Shown: in pieces, positions 9,621-18,252 of the stretch
Numbering within the stretch: position 1 is the first letter of the stretch
How the letters are laid out: every line of letters begins with the position of its first letter
Assembly: GCA_017410145.1 (NCBI GenBank)
Contig: JAFQRJ010000019.1
Span: forward strand, 30,539-94,538
Source: Tyzzerella sp.
GTDB taxonomy: Bacteria; Bacillota; Clostridia; Lachnospirales; Lachnospiraceae
Reading direction: 5' to 3'
Length of the DNA: 64,000 bases
Translations under genes and position numbers: made by a program
The notes under the pieces: model-generated
What the model was told of the DNA's origin: nothing
The model's input: the letters and a program-made list of their open reading frames with translations, nothing else
The model's database searches: none

Positions 9621-9734
9621 GTGAAATATGAAAAACCGGAAATGGAAATAGTGGAATTTAAACAAAAAGATGTGGTTACGGAATCGGTCATTACAAACAC
9701 AGGTGATCCAGAAGATGGCATGATTCAATGGTAA
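9621..9734 (+). CDS. 37-residue peptide of the KPEMEIVEF type
   Basis: A short gene with a GTG start at 9621, eight bases after a strong GAGGAGG at 9606-9612, ending at TAA 9732-9734. The peptide begins MKYEKPEMEIVEF, continues KQKDVVTESVITNTGDPED and ends GMIQW. It is strongly acidic after the first lysines and has no signal peptide or membrane span. From memory, short proteins that start with a K(Y)xKPxMEI motif followed by DV(V/I)T.S are frequent in Lachnospiraceae, often beside surface-protein genes. I know of no assigned function. It sits between the propeller protein and a secreted protein, in the same direction. The excellent ribosome site argues that it is translated. Confidence 0.6.
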   Translation: MKYEKPEMEIVEFKQKDVVTESVITNTGDPEDGMIQW

Positions 9735-9760
9735 CCGTGATGGAAAGGAGGAGAAAGACG

Positions 9761-10921
9761 ATGAAAAATAAAGTATGGAAAAGTGTAAGAGACATTATAA
9801 TGCCTGTAATGGTAGTGGCTATGGTGTTCACAGGAAGCCTGAGCATAGGTGGCGGAGTTGATGCGGCTAAGAATACAGAACAGACAGATGTCGTAAAATA
9901 TGTTGAGTATAGCGATGATATTACTTCTTATCTAAACGATAATACAGCACCTGAGTATACAGGTGCTGATGAGAATGGATTTGGATATCTGTTTGGTGGA
10001 TGGTATGATATGACAGTAAATGGTGATGTAGAAGAATACACTGCTATAGCAGGTGTTGCGAGCTATCAGGCAAAGAAGGGAACGGTTGTTGCAAAATTTG
10101 TTCCGGCACAAACATTAAGTGTAAAATGCCAGAACTGGGCGGGAACAGTTCAAGGTTCAAAAGATGTGATTGTCAGAGTGATTTCGGCTACGGATTCTAA
10201 AAATTATAGTCAGTTTGGATTTGTCGTATCCCGAATTGATGATAAGGGTAACGAAACTGTGCTTACAGAAAAACCGTTTACAACAGAAACAGTATATTCA
10301 AAATTTAATTACTATGCAGGGGCCAATGATGCTGAGCCAACGGCAACATATAAGCCTTCAGATTTATTTGGGCAGGCTGCAAATCATTTTACAACCTGTA
10401 CGGTAGGAAAGATTCCGGCAGAAGCACACGGAACCATTATTTGTATCAAACCCTTCTGGGATACGCTGGATGGAACTAGAGTATACGGACTTAGCAAATT
10501 TGCGCATGTAGAAGATGGATATCTTCATTATGTGAATGTACCGGTAAATTTGAATATTCTTAAGGATGGCACTGGCGCTGCTGCAGGAAGGCTGAGTGTG
10601 AAGACAGACGATGGTTTGACATTTATTGGTGCAGAGAAAGGCGTTGAATGTGGCAAAGTATTTGATGAAATGGAATTTAATGTATCAAGTGATGCAGATG
10701 GAAAGACAATCATCAAATGCGTTGGTAACACAAGTGATATTTCAGAAAAAGACGAAATGGATGTCTACATTAATTTGAAATTCAAAAAAGCGGATGCAGA
10801 TGTGAATAATGGCAAGCCAATTGCGAATAAATTCTATACGTTTACAGTGGATGAAGAGGAGTTCTGCACTGCAGGTGAAGAATTGTTGAAAAAAGATAAT
10901 ATTTGGAATGTTATCTATTAA
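9761..10921 (+). CDS. Secreted protein, cohesin-like C-terminus
   Basis: 386 residues from ATG 9761, eight bases after AAAGGAGGAG. A signal peptide (hydrophobic core MPVMVVAMVFTGSLSIGG) likely ends near VDAAKN. Residues ~65-105 contain GYLFGGWYD and YTAIAGV, like the InlB/Listeria-Bacteroides surface repeat. The C-terminal ~110 residues (LSVKTDDGLTFIGAEKG, then NVSSDADGKTIIKCVGN and MDVYINLKFK) read as a beta-sandwich resembling cohesin or CBM-like modules; this is a pattern guess. No sorting signal or transmembrane tail is present, so it may be released or held by partners. A hairpin terminator follows ten bases after the stop. Role unknown. Confidence 0.55.
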   Translation: MKNKVWKSVRDIIMPVMVVAMVFTGSLSIGGGVDAAKNTEQTDVVKYVEYSDDITSYLNDNTAPEYTGADENGFGYLFGGWYDMTVNGDVEEYTAIAGVASYQAKKGTVVAKFVPAQTLSVKCQNWAGTVQGSKDVIVRVISATDSKNYSQFGFVVSRIDDKGNETVLTEKPFTTETVYSKFNYYAGANDAEPTATYKPSDLFGQAANHFTTCTVGKIPAEAHGTIICIKPFWDTLDGTRVYGLSKFAHVEDGYLHYVNVPVNLNILKDGTGAAAGRLSVKTDDGLTFIGAEKGVECGKVFDEMEFNVSSDADGKTIIKCVGNTSDISEKDEMDVYINLKFKKADADVNNGKPIANKFYTFTVDEEEFCTAGEELLKKDNIWNVIY

Positions 10922-10930
10922 ATGGGAGGA

Positions 10931-10964
10931 AAAGAAAGGTTGGATTTTCCAATCTTTCTTTTCA
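10931..10964 (+). terminator. Terminator after the secreted-protein gene
   Basis: A 13-bp stem, AAAGAAAGGTTGG (10931-10943) with CCAATCTTTCTTT (10949-10961), one G-T pair, loop ATTTT. The T-rich tail is short (TTTT then CAT), so termination may be partial and the next gene may still be read. Confidence 0.6.
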
Positions 10965-10999
10965 TAATGGGTAGCATATTATAAGGGAGCAAAGAAAAT

Positions 11000-11422
11000 A
11001 TGAAGAAGAAAAAAATCCTTGCTATTATCGCCATATTAGTTTTGTTTGGGCTGGTACTTGCTTTAATCTTGGGCAAAGGCAATGGAAAAGAAAATAGGGA
11101 TAATGTGGGAAAAGATGTAATTGTACATGAAAGCAATGAAAATACATTGGAAGAAGATGCAGAAGACGGCCTGAAAGAATCTGATTCAGAGGATGGTCCG
11201 ATTTTAGATGAAGAAACTATGATTGACTTCAATGGGGACACACCAAATAACAAACAGGAAAATACGACCAAACCGAGTGATAATAATCTAAATGACATTG
11301 AGTTGAATAGTGGCAGAGAAGATGATGGTGTAGGGGAAAACGATAATACTACAGAAGAACCATCAGGAGATGGGGACGAAGAAAATTTTAAAGATACAGG
11401 TGCTTGGGGTGTGTTTTATTAA
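11000..11422 (+). CDS. Single-span membrane protein with long acidic extracellular tail
   Basis: 140 residues. MKKKK is followed by one hydrophobic segment (ILAIIAILVLFGLVLALILG) and then ~110 residues rich in Asp, Glu, Asn and Gly with no recognisable fold, ending DTGAWGVFY. The layout suggests a type II membrane anchor with a disordered acidic exterior. The aromatic C-terminus after a T-G pair loosely recalls the end of the 37-residue peptide at 9621, though homology is not shown. GGGAG lies 11 bases before the ATG. It sits between the secreted protein and the GH78-type enzyme. Function unknown. Confidence 0.6.
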   Translation: MKKKKILAIIAILVLFGLVLALILGKGNGKENRDNVGKDVIVHESNENTLEEDAEDGLKESDSEDGPILDEETMIDFNGDTPNNKQENTTKPSDNNLNDIELNSGREDDGVGENDNTTEEPSGDGDEENFKDTGAWGVFY

Positions 11423-11446
11423 TAATGCAGAGGGAGAGCAAGAGTT

Positions 11447-13024
11447 ATGTTACAATACTGGAAAGACGAAGATTACGTAATTGAGAAGAAGAAAATGATG
11501 CCTGTATCCGTAAAAGCATTTGATAAATTGGAGTGCGTGGATGAACTCATGAAAGAAAAGCCGGCGTGTGTTTCTTTTTCAAATTTATCTGTTACAAAAT
11601 TTTTGGAAAAGGGAGCTTATGTTGTGCTGGACTATGGAAAAGAAGTGTGCGGTGGTGTACGCATTGTGACGCGATCAGTGTTCGGACCAACAAAATTTCG
11701 GATCACATTTGGAGAATCCCTTTCGGAATGTTGTTCATCTATTGGGGAGAAGAATGCGACTAATGACCATTCACCACGTGACTTCATGGTAGACATTCCG
11801 AGTATGTCCGATCTGAGTTTTGGGCAGACCGGCTTTCGATTTGTACGAATTGAGCTTCTTACCGATGATGTTGTATGGGTGAAAAATATTTTTGCAGTCA
11901 GCACATTACCCGTGTTTGAAAAAGAAGGATATATTAAGACTAGTGATGAAGAATTAAATAGAATCATAGATACAGCAGCCTACACATTGAAATTAAATTT
12001 CCAGAACGGATACATTTGGGATGGTATCAAACGTGACAGATTAGTTTGGTGTGGGGATTTGCATCAAGAGATTGTGAACTCTGTTTATTTGTATGGTGCG
12101 AATAAAAACGTCACCAATTCACTTTCTTTCTTACGCGCAGAGACCCCGACGGATACTTGGATTAACAACATTCCATCCTATTCTGCATGGTGGGTGATTA
12201 ATCTGTGTGATTATTGCAGCATGACTGGAGATACTACATATTTTGAAGAAAATAAGGATTATGCAGAGGCAATTTTTAAGAAATTCGATGCGAGCATCAC
12301 TGATGATGGAATAATTGATTTTCAATTACCACCGTCTTTCATGAGTTTCTTTTTAGATTGGCCGACTCGTGGCACAGAGGATGCAGTGACAGGAACGGCT
12401 GCGATTATTATGATTGCGGCAAAACGCTATTTAGAAGTGGAGGATAATGTGAATTGTCGTTCTCTTTTACACAAATTAAACCCATATCTTGTCAAACCGT
12501 GTGAGTTTAAACAGACACGTGCATTCCAGATTCTCGCAGGAAGAAATGCAGATGGGGAAGCATCCTTTTTGGAAAAAGGTGGGGCAGATGGATTCTCCAC
12601 GTTTATGGCATACTATATTCTGACGGCAGATGCCATGGCGGGTGGAACAGATATGCTCTCTATTATTAAAGAGTATTTTGGAGCGATGCTTTCCCGTGGC
12701 GCAACCTCTTTTTGGGAAGATTTTCATATGGATTGGCTGGAAGGCAGTGGAAGTATTGATGAACTGCCGATGGAAGGACAGAAGGACATTCACGGAGACT
12801 ACGGTGCATATTGTTACAAAGGCTTCCGCCATTCCCTGTGTCATGGCTGGGCTTCCGGTGTTCTTTCATTTATTGTGGAATATATGTTAGGCTTGAAACT
12901 AAAAGATGGTGGCGCTTCTTATAAAGTTACACCACACGCGCTGGGAGTTAAAGAACTGGAAGCCAAGATTCCGGTGAAAGATGGCTGGTTATTGGTGAAA
13001 GTAGTAGATGGAGAAAGGGTATAA
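11447..13024 (+). CDS. GH78-type six-hairpin glycosidase (alpha-L-rhamnosidase-like)
   Basis: 525 residues, cytoplasmic. The N-terminal ~150 residues form a beta-sandwich (YVVLDYGKEVCGGVRI, RFVRIELLTD) like the domain before the catalytic barrel in GH78. The (alpha/alpha)6 barrel starts near residue 165 with SDEELNRIIDTAAYTL. It contains WDGIKRDRLVWCGDLHQE at ~191-208, matching the GH78 motif (D..(K/Q)RD...W.GD) that shapes the active site. It is shorter than many rhamnosidases (often 700-900), lacking accessory domains. The gene stops two bases before the GH20-type gene, so both are co-translated and likely act in turn on the imported oligosaccharide. Rhamnose specificity is inferred; related six-hairpin enzymes act on other sugars. 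Confidence 0.75.
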   Translation: MLQYWKDEDYVIEKKKMMPVSVKAFDKLECVDELMKEKPACVSFSNLSVTKFLEKGAYVVLDYGKEVCGGVRIVTRSVFGPTKFRITFGESLSECCSSIGEKNATNDHSPRDFMVDIPSMSDLSFGQTGFRFVRIELLTDDVVWVKNIFAVSTLPVFEKEGYIKTSDEELNRIIDTAAYTLKLNFQNGYIWDGIKRDRLVWCGDLHQEIVNSVYLYGANKNVTNSLSFLRAETPTDTWINNIPSYSAWWVINLCDYCSMTGDTTYFEENKDYAEAIFKKFDASITDDGIIDFQLPPSFMSFFLDWPTRGTEDAVTGTAAIIMIAAKRYLEVEDNVNCRSLLHKLNPYLVKPCEFKQTRAFQILAGRNADGEASFLEKGGADGFSTFMAYYILTADAMAGGTDMLSIIKEYFGAMLSRGATSFWEDFHMDWLEGSGSIDELPMEGQKDIHGDYGAYCYKGFRHSLCHGWASGVLSFIVEYMLGLKLKDGGASYKVTPHALGVKELEAKIPVKDGWLLVKVVDGERV

Positions 13025-13026
13025 CT

Positions 13027-14625
13027 ATGGAAACATTAGGTATTATGTTGGATTGCTCGCGCAATGCGGTGATGAAACCCGAAAAAGTAAAGGACTTTGC
13101 AAAGTTGATTTCTGATATGGGTTATAACATGCTCCAGTTGTATACAGAGGATACATATGAAATTGATGGGGAGCCATTCTTTGGCTATATGCGTGGGAGT
13201 TATAGTCATGAAGAAATCAGAGATATCGATGCGTATTGTACGAGTGTGGGCGTGGAGCTGGTTCCGTGTATTCAAGTATTGGCACACCTTAATCAACTTA
13301 AGCAATGGGTACCATATGGGAAATTGTTTGATTGCAATGATATTTTGATGGTCGGAGACGAGAAGGTGTATGAATTGATTGATAAGATGTTTCATACATT
13401 GGAAATATGTTTTACATCAAGACGTGTAAATATCGGAATGGATGAAGCTCATTTTCTCGGACGGGGACGGTATCAGGACGAACATGGTTATCGAAATCGA
13501 GTTGAAATTCTGACCGAGCATCTGGCAAGAGTGAAAGAGATAGCGGATAAACACGGGTTTCGGATTATGATGTGGAGCGATATGTTTATTCGACTTCACA
13601 ATGGTGGTGAATATTACGGTGAAAATGTCAGAATTCCACAAGAAACCATCTGGCAAGTTCCAGAAGGCGTGGAATTGATTTATTGGGATTATTATAGCAA
13701 AGAAAAAAGTCACTATGACCATATGCTAACTACGCATGCGGATTTTCGTAATCCAATTGGATTTGCGGGAGGATTACAAACGTGGACGGGATATGCTCCG
13801 AATTTGCAGTTTGCATTAGAAACTACAGAGGCTGCGATGCGAAGTATAGAGGAACATCCAGTAAACACCATTTTCTTTACCCTTTGGGGTGATAATGGAA
13901 AAGATTGTTCTTACTACTCCGCACTTCCGGTTATGTTTGCGGCAGCACAAATGGCGAGAGGTAATTTTAATAGGAGTGACATCAAAAAGAGGTTTGAAGA
14001 AAAATACGGGTATTCTTTTGATGAATTTATGAACTTGGAACTTCCGAATATTACAAAAGAAGAACCAAGTCACTTTCATAATCCATGTAAATATTTGTTG
14101 TATAATGATCCGTTTATTGGTATATATGATTCTACAGTTCGGAGTGATTTATCACAGCGTTATGCAAATGCGGCAATTAAGTTGAAAGAAAGTATCAATG
14201 GAAGAGCATATGACTATTTATTTGATATGGAAAGGAAGTTACTGGACGTGTTGGCACGAAAATGTGATTTAGGTATTCGGCTTCGCAGAGCATATCAAAC
14301 AGGTGACAGAGATGAACTAAAATGCATTGTAGAACAGGAATTTCCGATTATTAGACAAGATATGAAACGATTTTTTGAAGCGTTTCGTGTTTTGTGGATG
14401 CATGAAAATAAGCCGTTTGGCCTGGAAGTGCAGGAACAACGTTTTGGGGGACTTTTGTATCGCATGGAAGCCTGCGAAGCACGGCTTAAAAGTTATTTAA
14501 TGGGTGAACAGAATGTAATTGAGGAACTGGAGGAGATTTGCCTGGTAAAATACGAGGGCTATGAAGGAGAAGCGGTAGCACAGAATAATTGGAGTGCAAT
14601 CGTTACGACTTCTGTGATGGTGTAA
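13027..14625 (+). CDS. GH20-type beta-N-acetylhexosaminidase
   Basis: 532 residues, no signal peptide. The TIM barrel begins MLDCSRNAVM and shows the GH20 catalytic pair Asp-Glu in NIGMDEAHFLGRG (D139-E140). In GH20 the Asp orients the substrate acetamido group and the Glu is the general acid. Later barrel parts include MMWSDMF and FTLWGDNGKDCSYY, the Trp-rich lid of the active site. It would cleave terminal beta-GlcNAc or GalNAc from oligosaccharides brought in by the importer. It starts two bases after the GH78-type gene and is the last gene of the locus, followed by a strong bidirectional terminator. Confidence 0.8.
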   Translation: METLGIMLDCSRNAVMKPEKVKDFAKLISDMGYNMLQLYTEDTYEIDGEPFFGYMRGSYSHEEIRDIDAYCTSVGVELVPCIQVLAHLNQLKQWVPYGKLFDCNDILMVGDEKVYELIDKMFHTLEICFTSRRVNIGMDEAHFLGRGRYQDEHGYRNRVEILTEHLARVKEIADKHGFRIMMWSDMFIRLHNGGEYYGENVRIPQETIWQVPEGVELIYWDYYSKEKSHYDHMLTTHADFRNPIGFAGGLQTWTGYAPNLQFALETTEAAMRSIEEHPVNTIFFTLWGDNGKDCSYYSALPVMFAAAQMARGNFNRSDIKKRFEEKYGYSFDEFMNLELPNITKEEPSHFHNPCKYLLYNDPFIGIYDSTVRSDLSQRYANAAIKLKESINGRAYDYLFDMERKLLDVLARKCDLGIRLRRAYQTGDRDELKCIVEQEFPIIRQDMKRFFEAFRVLWMHENKPFGLEVQEQRFGGLLYRMEACEARLKSYLMGEQNVIEELEEICLVKYEGYEGEAVAQNNWSAIVTTSVMV

Positions 14626-14650
14626 AAGCAAAGGAATTATCATAACAAAA

Positions 14651-14708
14651 GATAAGGCTGGCATTACAATTCACATGTAATATGCCAGCCTTGTCTTTGA
14701 CTTTTTTT
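14651..14708. terminator. Bidirectional terminator between GH20-type gene and glgD
   Basis: Long stem: GATAAGGCTGGCA plus TTACA (14651-14668) pairs with TGTAA plus TGCCAGCCTTGTC (14676-14695) with a two-base bulge, followed by a T-run at 14702-14708 on the plus strand. On the minus strand the flank is moderately T-rich. It separates convergent genes. Confidence 0.85.
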
Positions 14709-15822
14709 ATAATGTATCTCCACGTCTTACATATCCAGGAGTTTCAGCATCTGCAACTAATTCCTTGCAGTGAAGCACCTTTGAATGTTTTCCGACAACA
14801 TAGTTCTCAACGTGAATTCCCTCCTCAATATAAGAGTTTGGAAGTATCAAGGAATTCTTGATAACAGTTCCTTTTTTAATTACGCAACCACGTCCGATAA
14901 TTGAGTTGATAACAGTTCCTTCAATGATACAGCCATTGGATATAACTGATTGTTTGATTTCTGCAGTATCAAAGTAATGCGTAGGACAAGAGTCGTTAGT
15001 ACGTGTGAATATAGGCCAATCTTCGTCAAACAAATCTTTAGTATCTTCATATTTAATTAAAGAAAGGTTAGCATCGTAGTAACTCTTGAAGTTTGTGATT
15101 GCTGCAAAATAACCTTCATGCTTGTATCCGCGTACGTCCAACTCCTCACACTCGATGTTGATAATCTGAGAGAGTGTGTACATAGAAGATAACCTTCTTG
15201 CCTTGTTAATCAGTTCGATAAACAACTCCTTCTTCATTACATACGTGTCCATGAAGATGTCTCTTTCTGCTTCGTCTCCACGATTCTTTGCAAGTGCAAG
15301 CACACCGTTTTGACGATTCAGTGAAAGGTAAGCACAATTCAAACAATTAGTAGTTGCATCATGAACGGAATGATATAGTAAAGTAATATCAGCACCGGTG
15401 TCTATATGTTCTTTCAGCAGAACGTCAAAGTCTTGTGTAAAAATCATATAACTTGGCGCAATCACAACATATTCTTCTTTCATTTTTTGAATACTGTCCA
15501 TATTCTCTGCAAAAGCAGCAATGTCAGTATTGTAAATATCGTTCTTAGAATGGTTGTCTGCAAATAAAATCTGTAACTTACCTCTTTTTGAGTTGATGTT
15601 GTAATGACGACCAATTCCAAGATGTTCAATCAGGGAACGAGGATTGCTTCCGGCAAATACCTGAATGCGGTCAATGCCACTGTTACTCATGTTTGAAATA
15701 GGGAAGTCAACCACGCGATATCTTCCGAGGAAAGAGAAAGCGCCGATAGGACGATAGTCCTGCATACCTTCTACCCAAATATGATTTCCGGATGTGTTAA
15801 CAATTCCAAATGCTTTTGCCAT
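14707..15822 (-). CDS. glgD: Glycogen synthesis subunit GlgD
   Basis: 371 residues. A nucleotidyltransferase-like domain starts AFGIVNTSGNHIWVEGMQDY, followed by a left-handed beta-helix of hexapeptide repeats (VISNGCIIEG, VINSIIGRGCVI). The usual pyrophosphorylase loop GGxGxRL is absent from the N-terminus, as in known GlgD proteins, which act as the partner of GlgC in ADP-glucose pyrophosphorylase. The ATG lies one base after the glgC stop, with AGAGGGGG as ribosome site, so the two subunits are made together. GlgC/GlgD pairs are typical of Firmicutes that store glycogen. Confidence 0.95.
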   Translation of the reverse strand: MAKAFGIVNTSGNHIWVEGMQDYRPIGAFSFLGRYRVVDFPISNMSNSGIDRIQVFAGSNPRSLIEHLGIGRHYNINSKRGKLQILFADNHSKNDIYNTDIAAFAENMDSIQKMKEEYVVIAPSYMIFTQDFDVLLKEHIDTGADITLLYHSVHDATTNCLNCAYLSLNRQNGVLALAKNRGDEAERDIFMDTYVMKKELFIELINKARRLSSMYTLSQIINIECEELDVRGYKHEGYFAAITNFKSYYDANLSLIKYEDTKDLFDEDWPIFTRTNDSCPTHYFDTAEIKQSVISNGCIIEGTVINSIIGRGCVIKKGTVIKNSLILPNSYIEEGIHVENYVVGKHSKVLHCKELVADAETPGYVRRGDTL

Positions 15823-15823
15823 A

Positions 15824-16963
15824 TTATTTTACCCCCTCTACATCATTTGCAACCAGTTCAATGTGTTCACTGTCAGGGCTTCCAACAACAGCACCTTTTC
15901 CGATTCTAACACCGTCGGCAATCAGAGCACGATTGATAACAGCGCCGTCTTCAACCACAGCGTTAGGCATTAACACAGAGTCCAGAACTTTTGCATTTGC
16001 ACCGACCTTGGCACCTGTGAACAAAACAGAGTTCTTCACTTCACCATCAATTACGCAACCCTGTGTAATGTATGCACGTTTGATGCTGGCATTTGCCCCA
16101 ACATATTGCGGGAGTGTAGTTACATCCTCTGTGTAAATCTTCCAAGCAGAGTCACCTAAGTCTAATTCGTTTTTGTCGTCGAGAAGGTCCATATTCGCTT
16201 CCCATAAAGAATCAATGGTTCCAACGTCTTTCCAGTATCCTTTGAAATTGTAAGCGTATAAATTACGTCCATCATTCAAAAGTCTTGGAATAATATCTTT
16301 ACCGAAGTCGTGGTGAGAACTTTCATTTACCATATCTTCAACGAGCATCTGACGAAGTAATTTCCAATTAAAAATATAAATACCCATAGAGGCAAGATTG
16401 CTCTTTGGAACAGGAGGTTTTTCTTCGAATTCAATGATACGTCCCGTTTCATTGGTGTTCATGATACCGAAACGACTTGCTTCCTCTATAGGAACACCGA
16501 TAACTGCGATAGTGGCATCGGCATTATTCTCCTTGTGATGTGCCAGCATTTCAGCGTAATCCATTTTGTAGATGTGGTCACCGGAAAGGATTAATACATA
16601 CTCTGGATCATATGTATCAATAAAATCAATGTTTTGCGAAATAGCATCCGCTGTACCACGATATACATCCAAGTCGGCATCTGCTTTTTCACGTGGAGGC
16701 AAAACGAACACACCACTGTTCTTTGCATCCAATCCCCAACGTCTGCCGGCTGCAACGTAGCTATTTAATAAAATTGACTCATATTGAGTAAGAACGCCAA
16801 CGATATCAACACCGCTGTTCGCACAGTTGCTTAAAGGGAAGTCTACGATACGGTATTTGCCACCATATGAAACTGCCGGTTTCGCAACTTTGTTAGTTAA
16901 ATCATGTAGACGAGATCCACGGCCACCGGCCAGAATCATTGCTAACATATTGTTTTGTTTCAT
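15824..16963 (-). CDS. glgC: Glucose-1-phosphate adenylyltransferase GlgC
   Basis: 379 residues. It makes ADP-glucose from ATP and glucose-1-phosphate, the committed step of glycogen synthesis. The nucleotide loop [11 protein letters not shown] is near residue 9, followed by [15 protein letters not shown] and the catalytic [11 protein letters not shown]. The C-terminal beta-helix runs [17 protein letters not shown] to the end. GTGAGGA precedes the ATG. A candidate promoter (-10 TATAAT at 16996-17001 on the minus strand, weak -35) lies 33 bases upstream. First gene of the glgCD operon, divergent from the ribosomal cluster. Confidence 0.96.
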   Translation of the reverse strand: MKQNNMLAMILAGGRGSRLHDLTNKVAKPAVSYGGKYRIVDFPLSNCANSGVDIVGVLTQYESILLNSYVAAGRRWGLDAKNSGVFVLPPREKADADLDVYRGTADAISQNIDFIDTYDPEYVLILSGDHIYKMDYAEMLAHHKENNADATIAVIGVPIEEASRFGIMNTNETGRIIEFEEKPPVPKSNLASMGIYIFNWKLLRQMLVEDMVNESSHHDFGKDIIPRLLNDGRNLYAYNFKGYWKDVGTIDSLWEANMDLLDDKNELDLGDSAWKIYTEDVTTLPQYVGANASIKRAYITQGCVIDGEVKNSVLFTGAKVGANAKVLDSVLMPNAVVEDGAVINRALIADGVRIGKGAVVGSPDSEHIELVANDVEGVK

Positions 16964-17277
16964 AACGAATCCTCACTTTCGATTTGTTAACTATGATTAT
17001 ACTCCATTTTGTTTATTTTGGCTATAAATTCGCAAAAAAATATAAAAAAGTATATAAAATAACCAAAATATTCCATCTATCGACAAATATCAAACGCGAA
17101 ATAGCAATATGAAAAAAATAAGTGCTTCAATAAAAAAGAAATGCTTGACGAAGGCTTGCGTATGTGATAAGATATACGGGCGAATGGAAGTAGGTCTTTT
17201 TTTTATGCCTAAAAATAGGTAGTCTCGCAAGCTACCATGTAACACGTAAAACATTGAAAAAAAGCGAGGTGGAAGTT
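16964..17277. other. Divergent intergenic region glgC / rpmG
   Basis: 314 bases without a gene. It holds the probable glgC promoter (-10 box at 16996-17001, minus strand), a run of A/T-rich sequence, the strong plus-strand promoter at 17145-17173 and a ~100-base leader for rpmG with two small hairpins: CCTA-AAAA-TAGG (17209-17220) and GGTAG...CTACC (17218-17236). No known leader RNA was recognised here. Confidence 0.6.
17145..17173 (+). promoter_or_regulatory. Promoter for rpmG-secE-nusG-rplK-rplA
   Basis: TTGACG (17145-17150), 17-base spacer, TAAGAT (17168-17173): a near-consensus vegetative promoter about 105 bases before rpmG. Confidence 0.8.
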
Positions 17278-17427
17278 GTGCGTACAAGAATAACATTGGC
17301 ATGTACAGAATGTAAACAACGTAACTACAATACTACTAAGGATAAGAAAACACATCCTGAACGTATGGAGACAAAAAAATATTGTAGATTCTGTAAATCA
17401 CACACATTACACAAAGAAACGAAATAA
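17278..17427 (+). CDS. rpmG: Ribosomal protein L33
   Basis: 49 residues with a GTG start, GAGGTGG five bases upstream and a TAA stop at 17425-17427. The sequence [17 protein letters not shown] and [17 protein letters not shown] is a standard L33 with both zinc-ribbon CxxC pairs intact (CTEC, CRFC), i.e. the zinc-binding paralogue. The order rpmG-secE-nusG is common in Firmicutes. Confidence 0.95.
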   Translation: MRTRITLACTECKQRNYNTTKDKKTHPERMETKKYCRFCKSHTLHKETK

Positions 17428-17450
17428 TATCGTTGAAAGGAGTGAATGTT

Positions 17451-17654
17451 ATGTCTGAAACTACAGTAGAAAAACCAAAAAAGAAAAGCTGGTTCAAAGG
17501 TCTTAAAGCTGAATTTAAGAAAATCATTTGGCCGGATAAGAAAACACTTGTTAAAGAAACGGTGGCAGTTATCGTATGTTCTGTTCTTTTGGGTGGAATC
17601 ATCGCAGTTATTGATGCTTTAATTCAATATGGTATTGATTTCATCGTAAGATAG
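17451..17654 (+). CDS. secE: Preprotein translocase subunit SecE
   Basis: 67 residues from ATG 17451, after AAAGGAGTG. A short basic N-terminus (KPKKKSWFKGLKAEFKKIIW) precedes a single membrane helix (VAVIVCSVLLGGIIAVIDAL), the single-span SecE of Gram-positive bacteria. The W-P(D)-K motif (KIIWPDKKTLVKET) is typical of the amphipathic helix that contacts SecY. Lies between rpmG and nusG as usual. Confidence 0.95.
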   Translation: MSETTVEKPKKKSWFKGLKAEFKKIIWPDKKTLVKETVAVIVCSVLLGGIIAVIDALIQYGIDFIVR

Positions 17655-17684
17655 TCAGATTGTCAACGGGAGAAAGGTGATTTT

Positions 17685-18200
17685 ATGTCAGAAGCAAAAT
17701 GGTATGTAGTTCATACTTATTCTGGGTATGAGAACAAAGTAAAAGCAAACATTGATAAGACAATTGAAAACAGACACCTTGAGGATCAGATTTTGGAAGT
17801 AAGAGTTCCGATGCAAGAAGTTGTAGAAGCAAAGAACGGAACTCAGAAAGTTTCTCAGAAAAAAATGTTTCCGGGATATGTTATGATTCATATGATTATG
17901 AATGATGACACATGGTATGTCGTAAGAAATACCAGAGGAGTAACCGGTTTTGTTGGACCTGGGTCTAAGCCGGTACCATTAACAGAAGCAGAAATCGATG
18001 CTTTAGGAATTATGAATGCAGAGGTTGTTACAAACTATGAAGTTGGTGAAACAATCGTGGTTTCTTCGGGAGCATGGAAAGACACAGTCGGCATGGTAAA
18101 AGAAGTAAATCCACAGAGACAAACTCTGACAATCAATGTAGAACTGTTTGGTCGTGAGACCCCAGTAGAGATTAATTTCTCAGATGTTAAAAAAATGTAA
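17685..18200 (+). CDS. nusG: Transcription elongation and termination factor NusG
   Basis: 171 residues. The NGN domain starts AKWYVVHTYSGYENKVKANI and contains MFPGYVMIHMIM and VRNTRGVTGFVG, the RNA-polymerase binding core. The C-terminal KOW domain starts VGETIVVSSGAWKDTVG and ends EINFSDVKKM. Normal length. ATG set by GGGAGAAAGGTG. Ten bases after the stop starts the L1-like RNA site that precedes rplK. Confidence 0.97.
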   Translation: MSEAKWYVVHTYSGYENKVKANIDKTIENRHLEDQILEVRVPMQEVVEAKNGTQKVSQKKMFPGYVMIHMIMNDDTWYVVRNTRGVTGFVGPGSKPVPLTEAEIDALGIMNAEVVTNYEVGETIVVSSGAWKDTVGMVKEVNPQRQTLTINVELFGRETPVEINFSDVKKM

Positions 18201-18209
18201 CAAGTAAAA

Positions 18210-18237
18210 GTGGGAGGGAAATCCCCGCGAATACCAC
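18210..18237 (+). promoter_or_regulatory. L1-binding RNA mimic before rplK
   Basis: GTGGGAG (18210-18216), a small GGG-AAAT-CCC hairpin, then CGCGAATACCAC to 18237. The outer GTGG pairs with CCAC. The two sides match the L1 site of 23S rRNA (GGUGGGAG on one strand, GUGAAAUACCACC on the other), which is the basis of feedback control of L11-L1 operons by free L1. It ends three bases before AGGAGG of rplK, so L1 binding could block initiation. Confidence 0.7.
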
Positions 18238-18252
18238 AAGGAGGTACACAAA

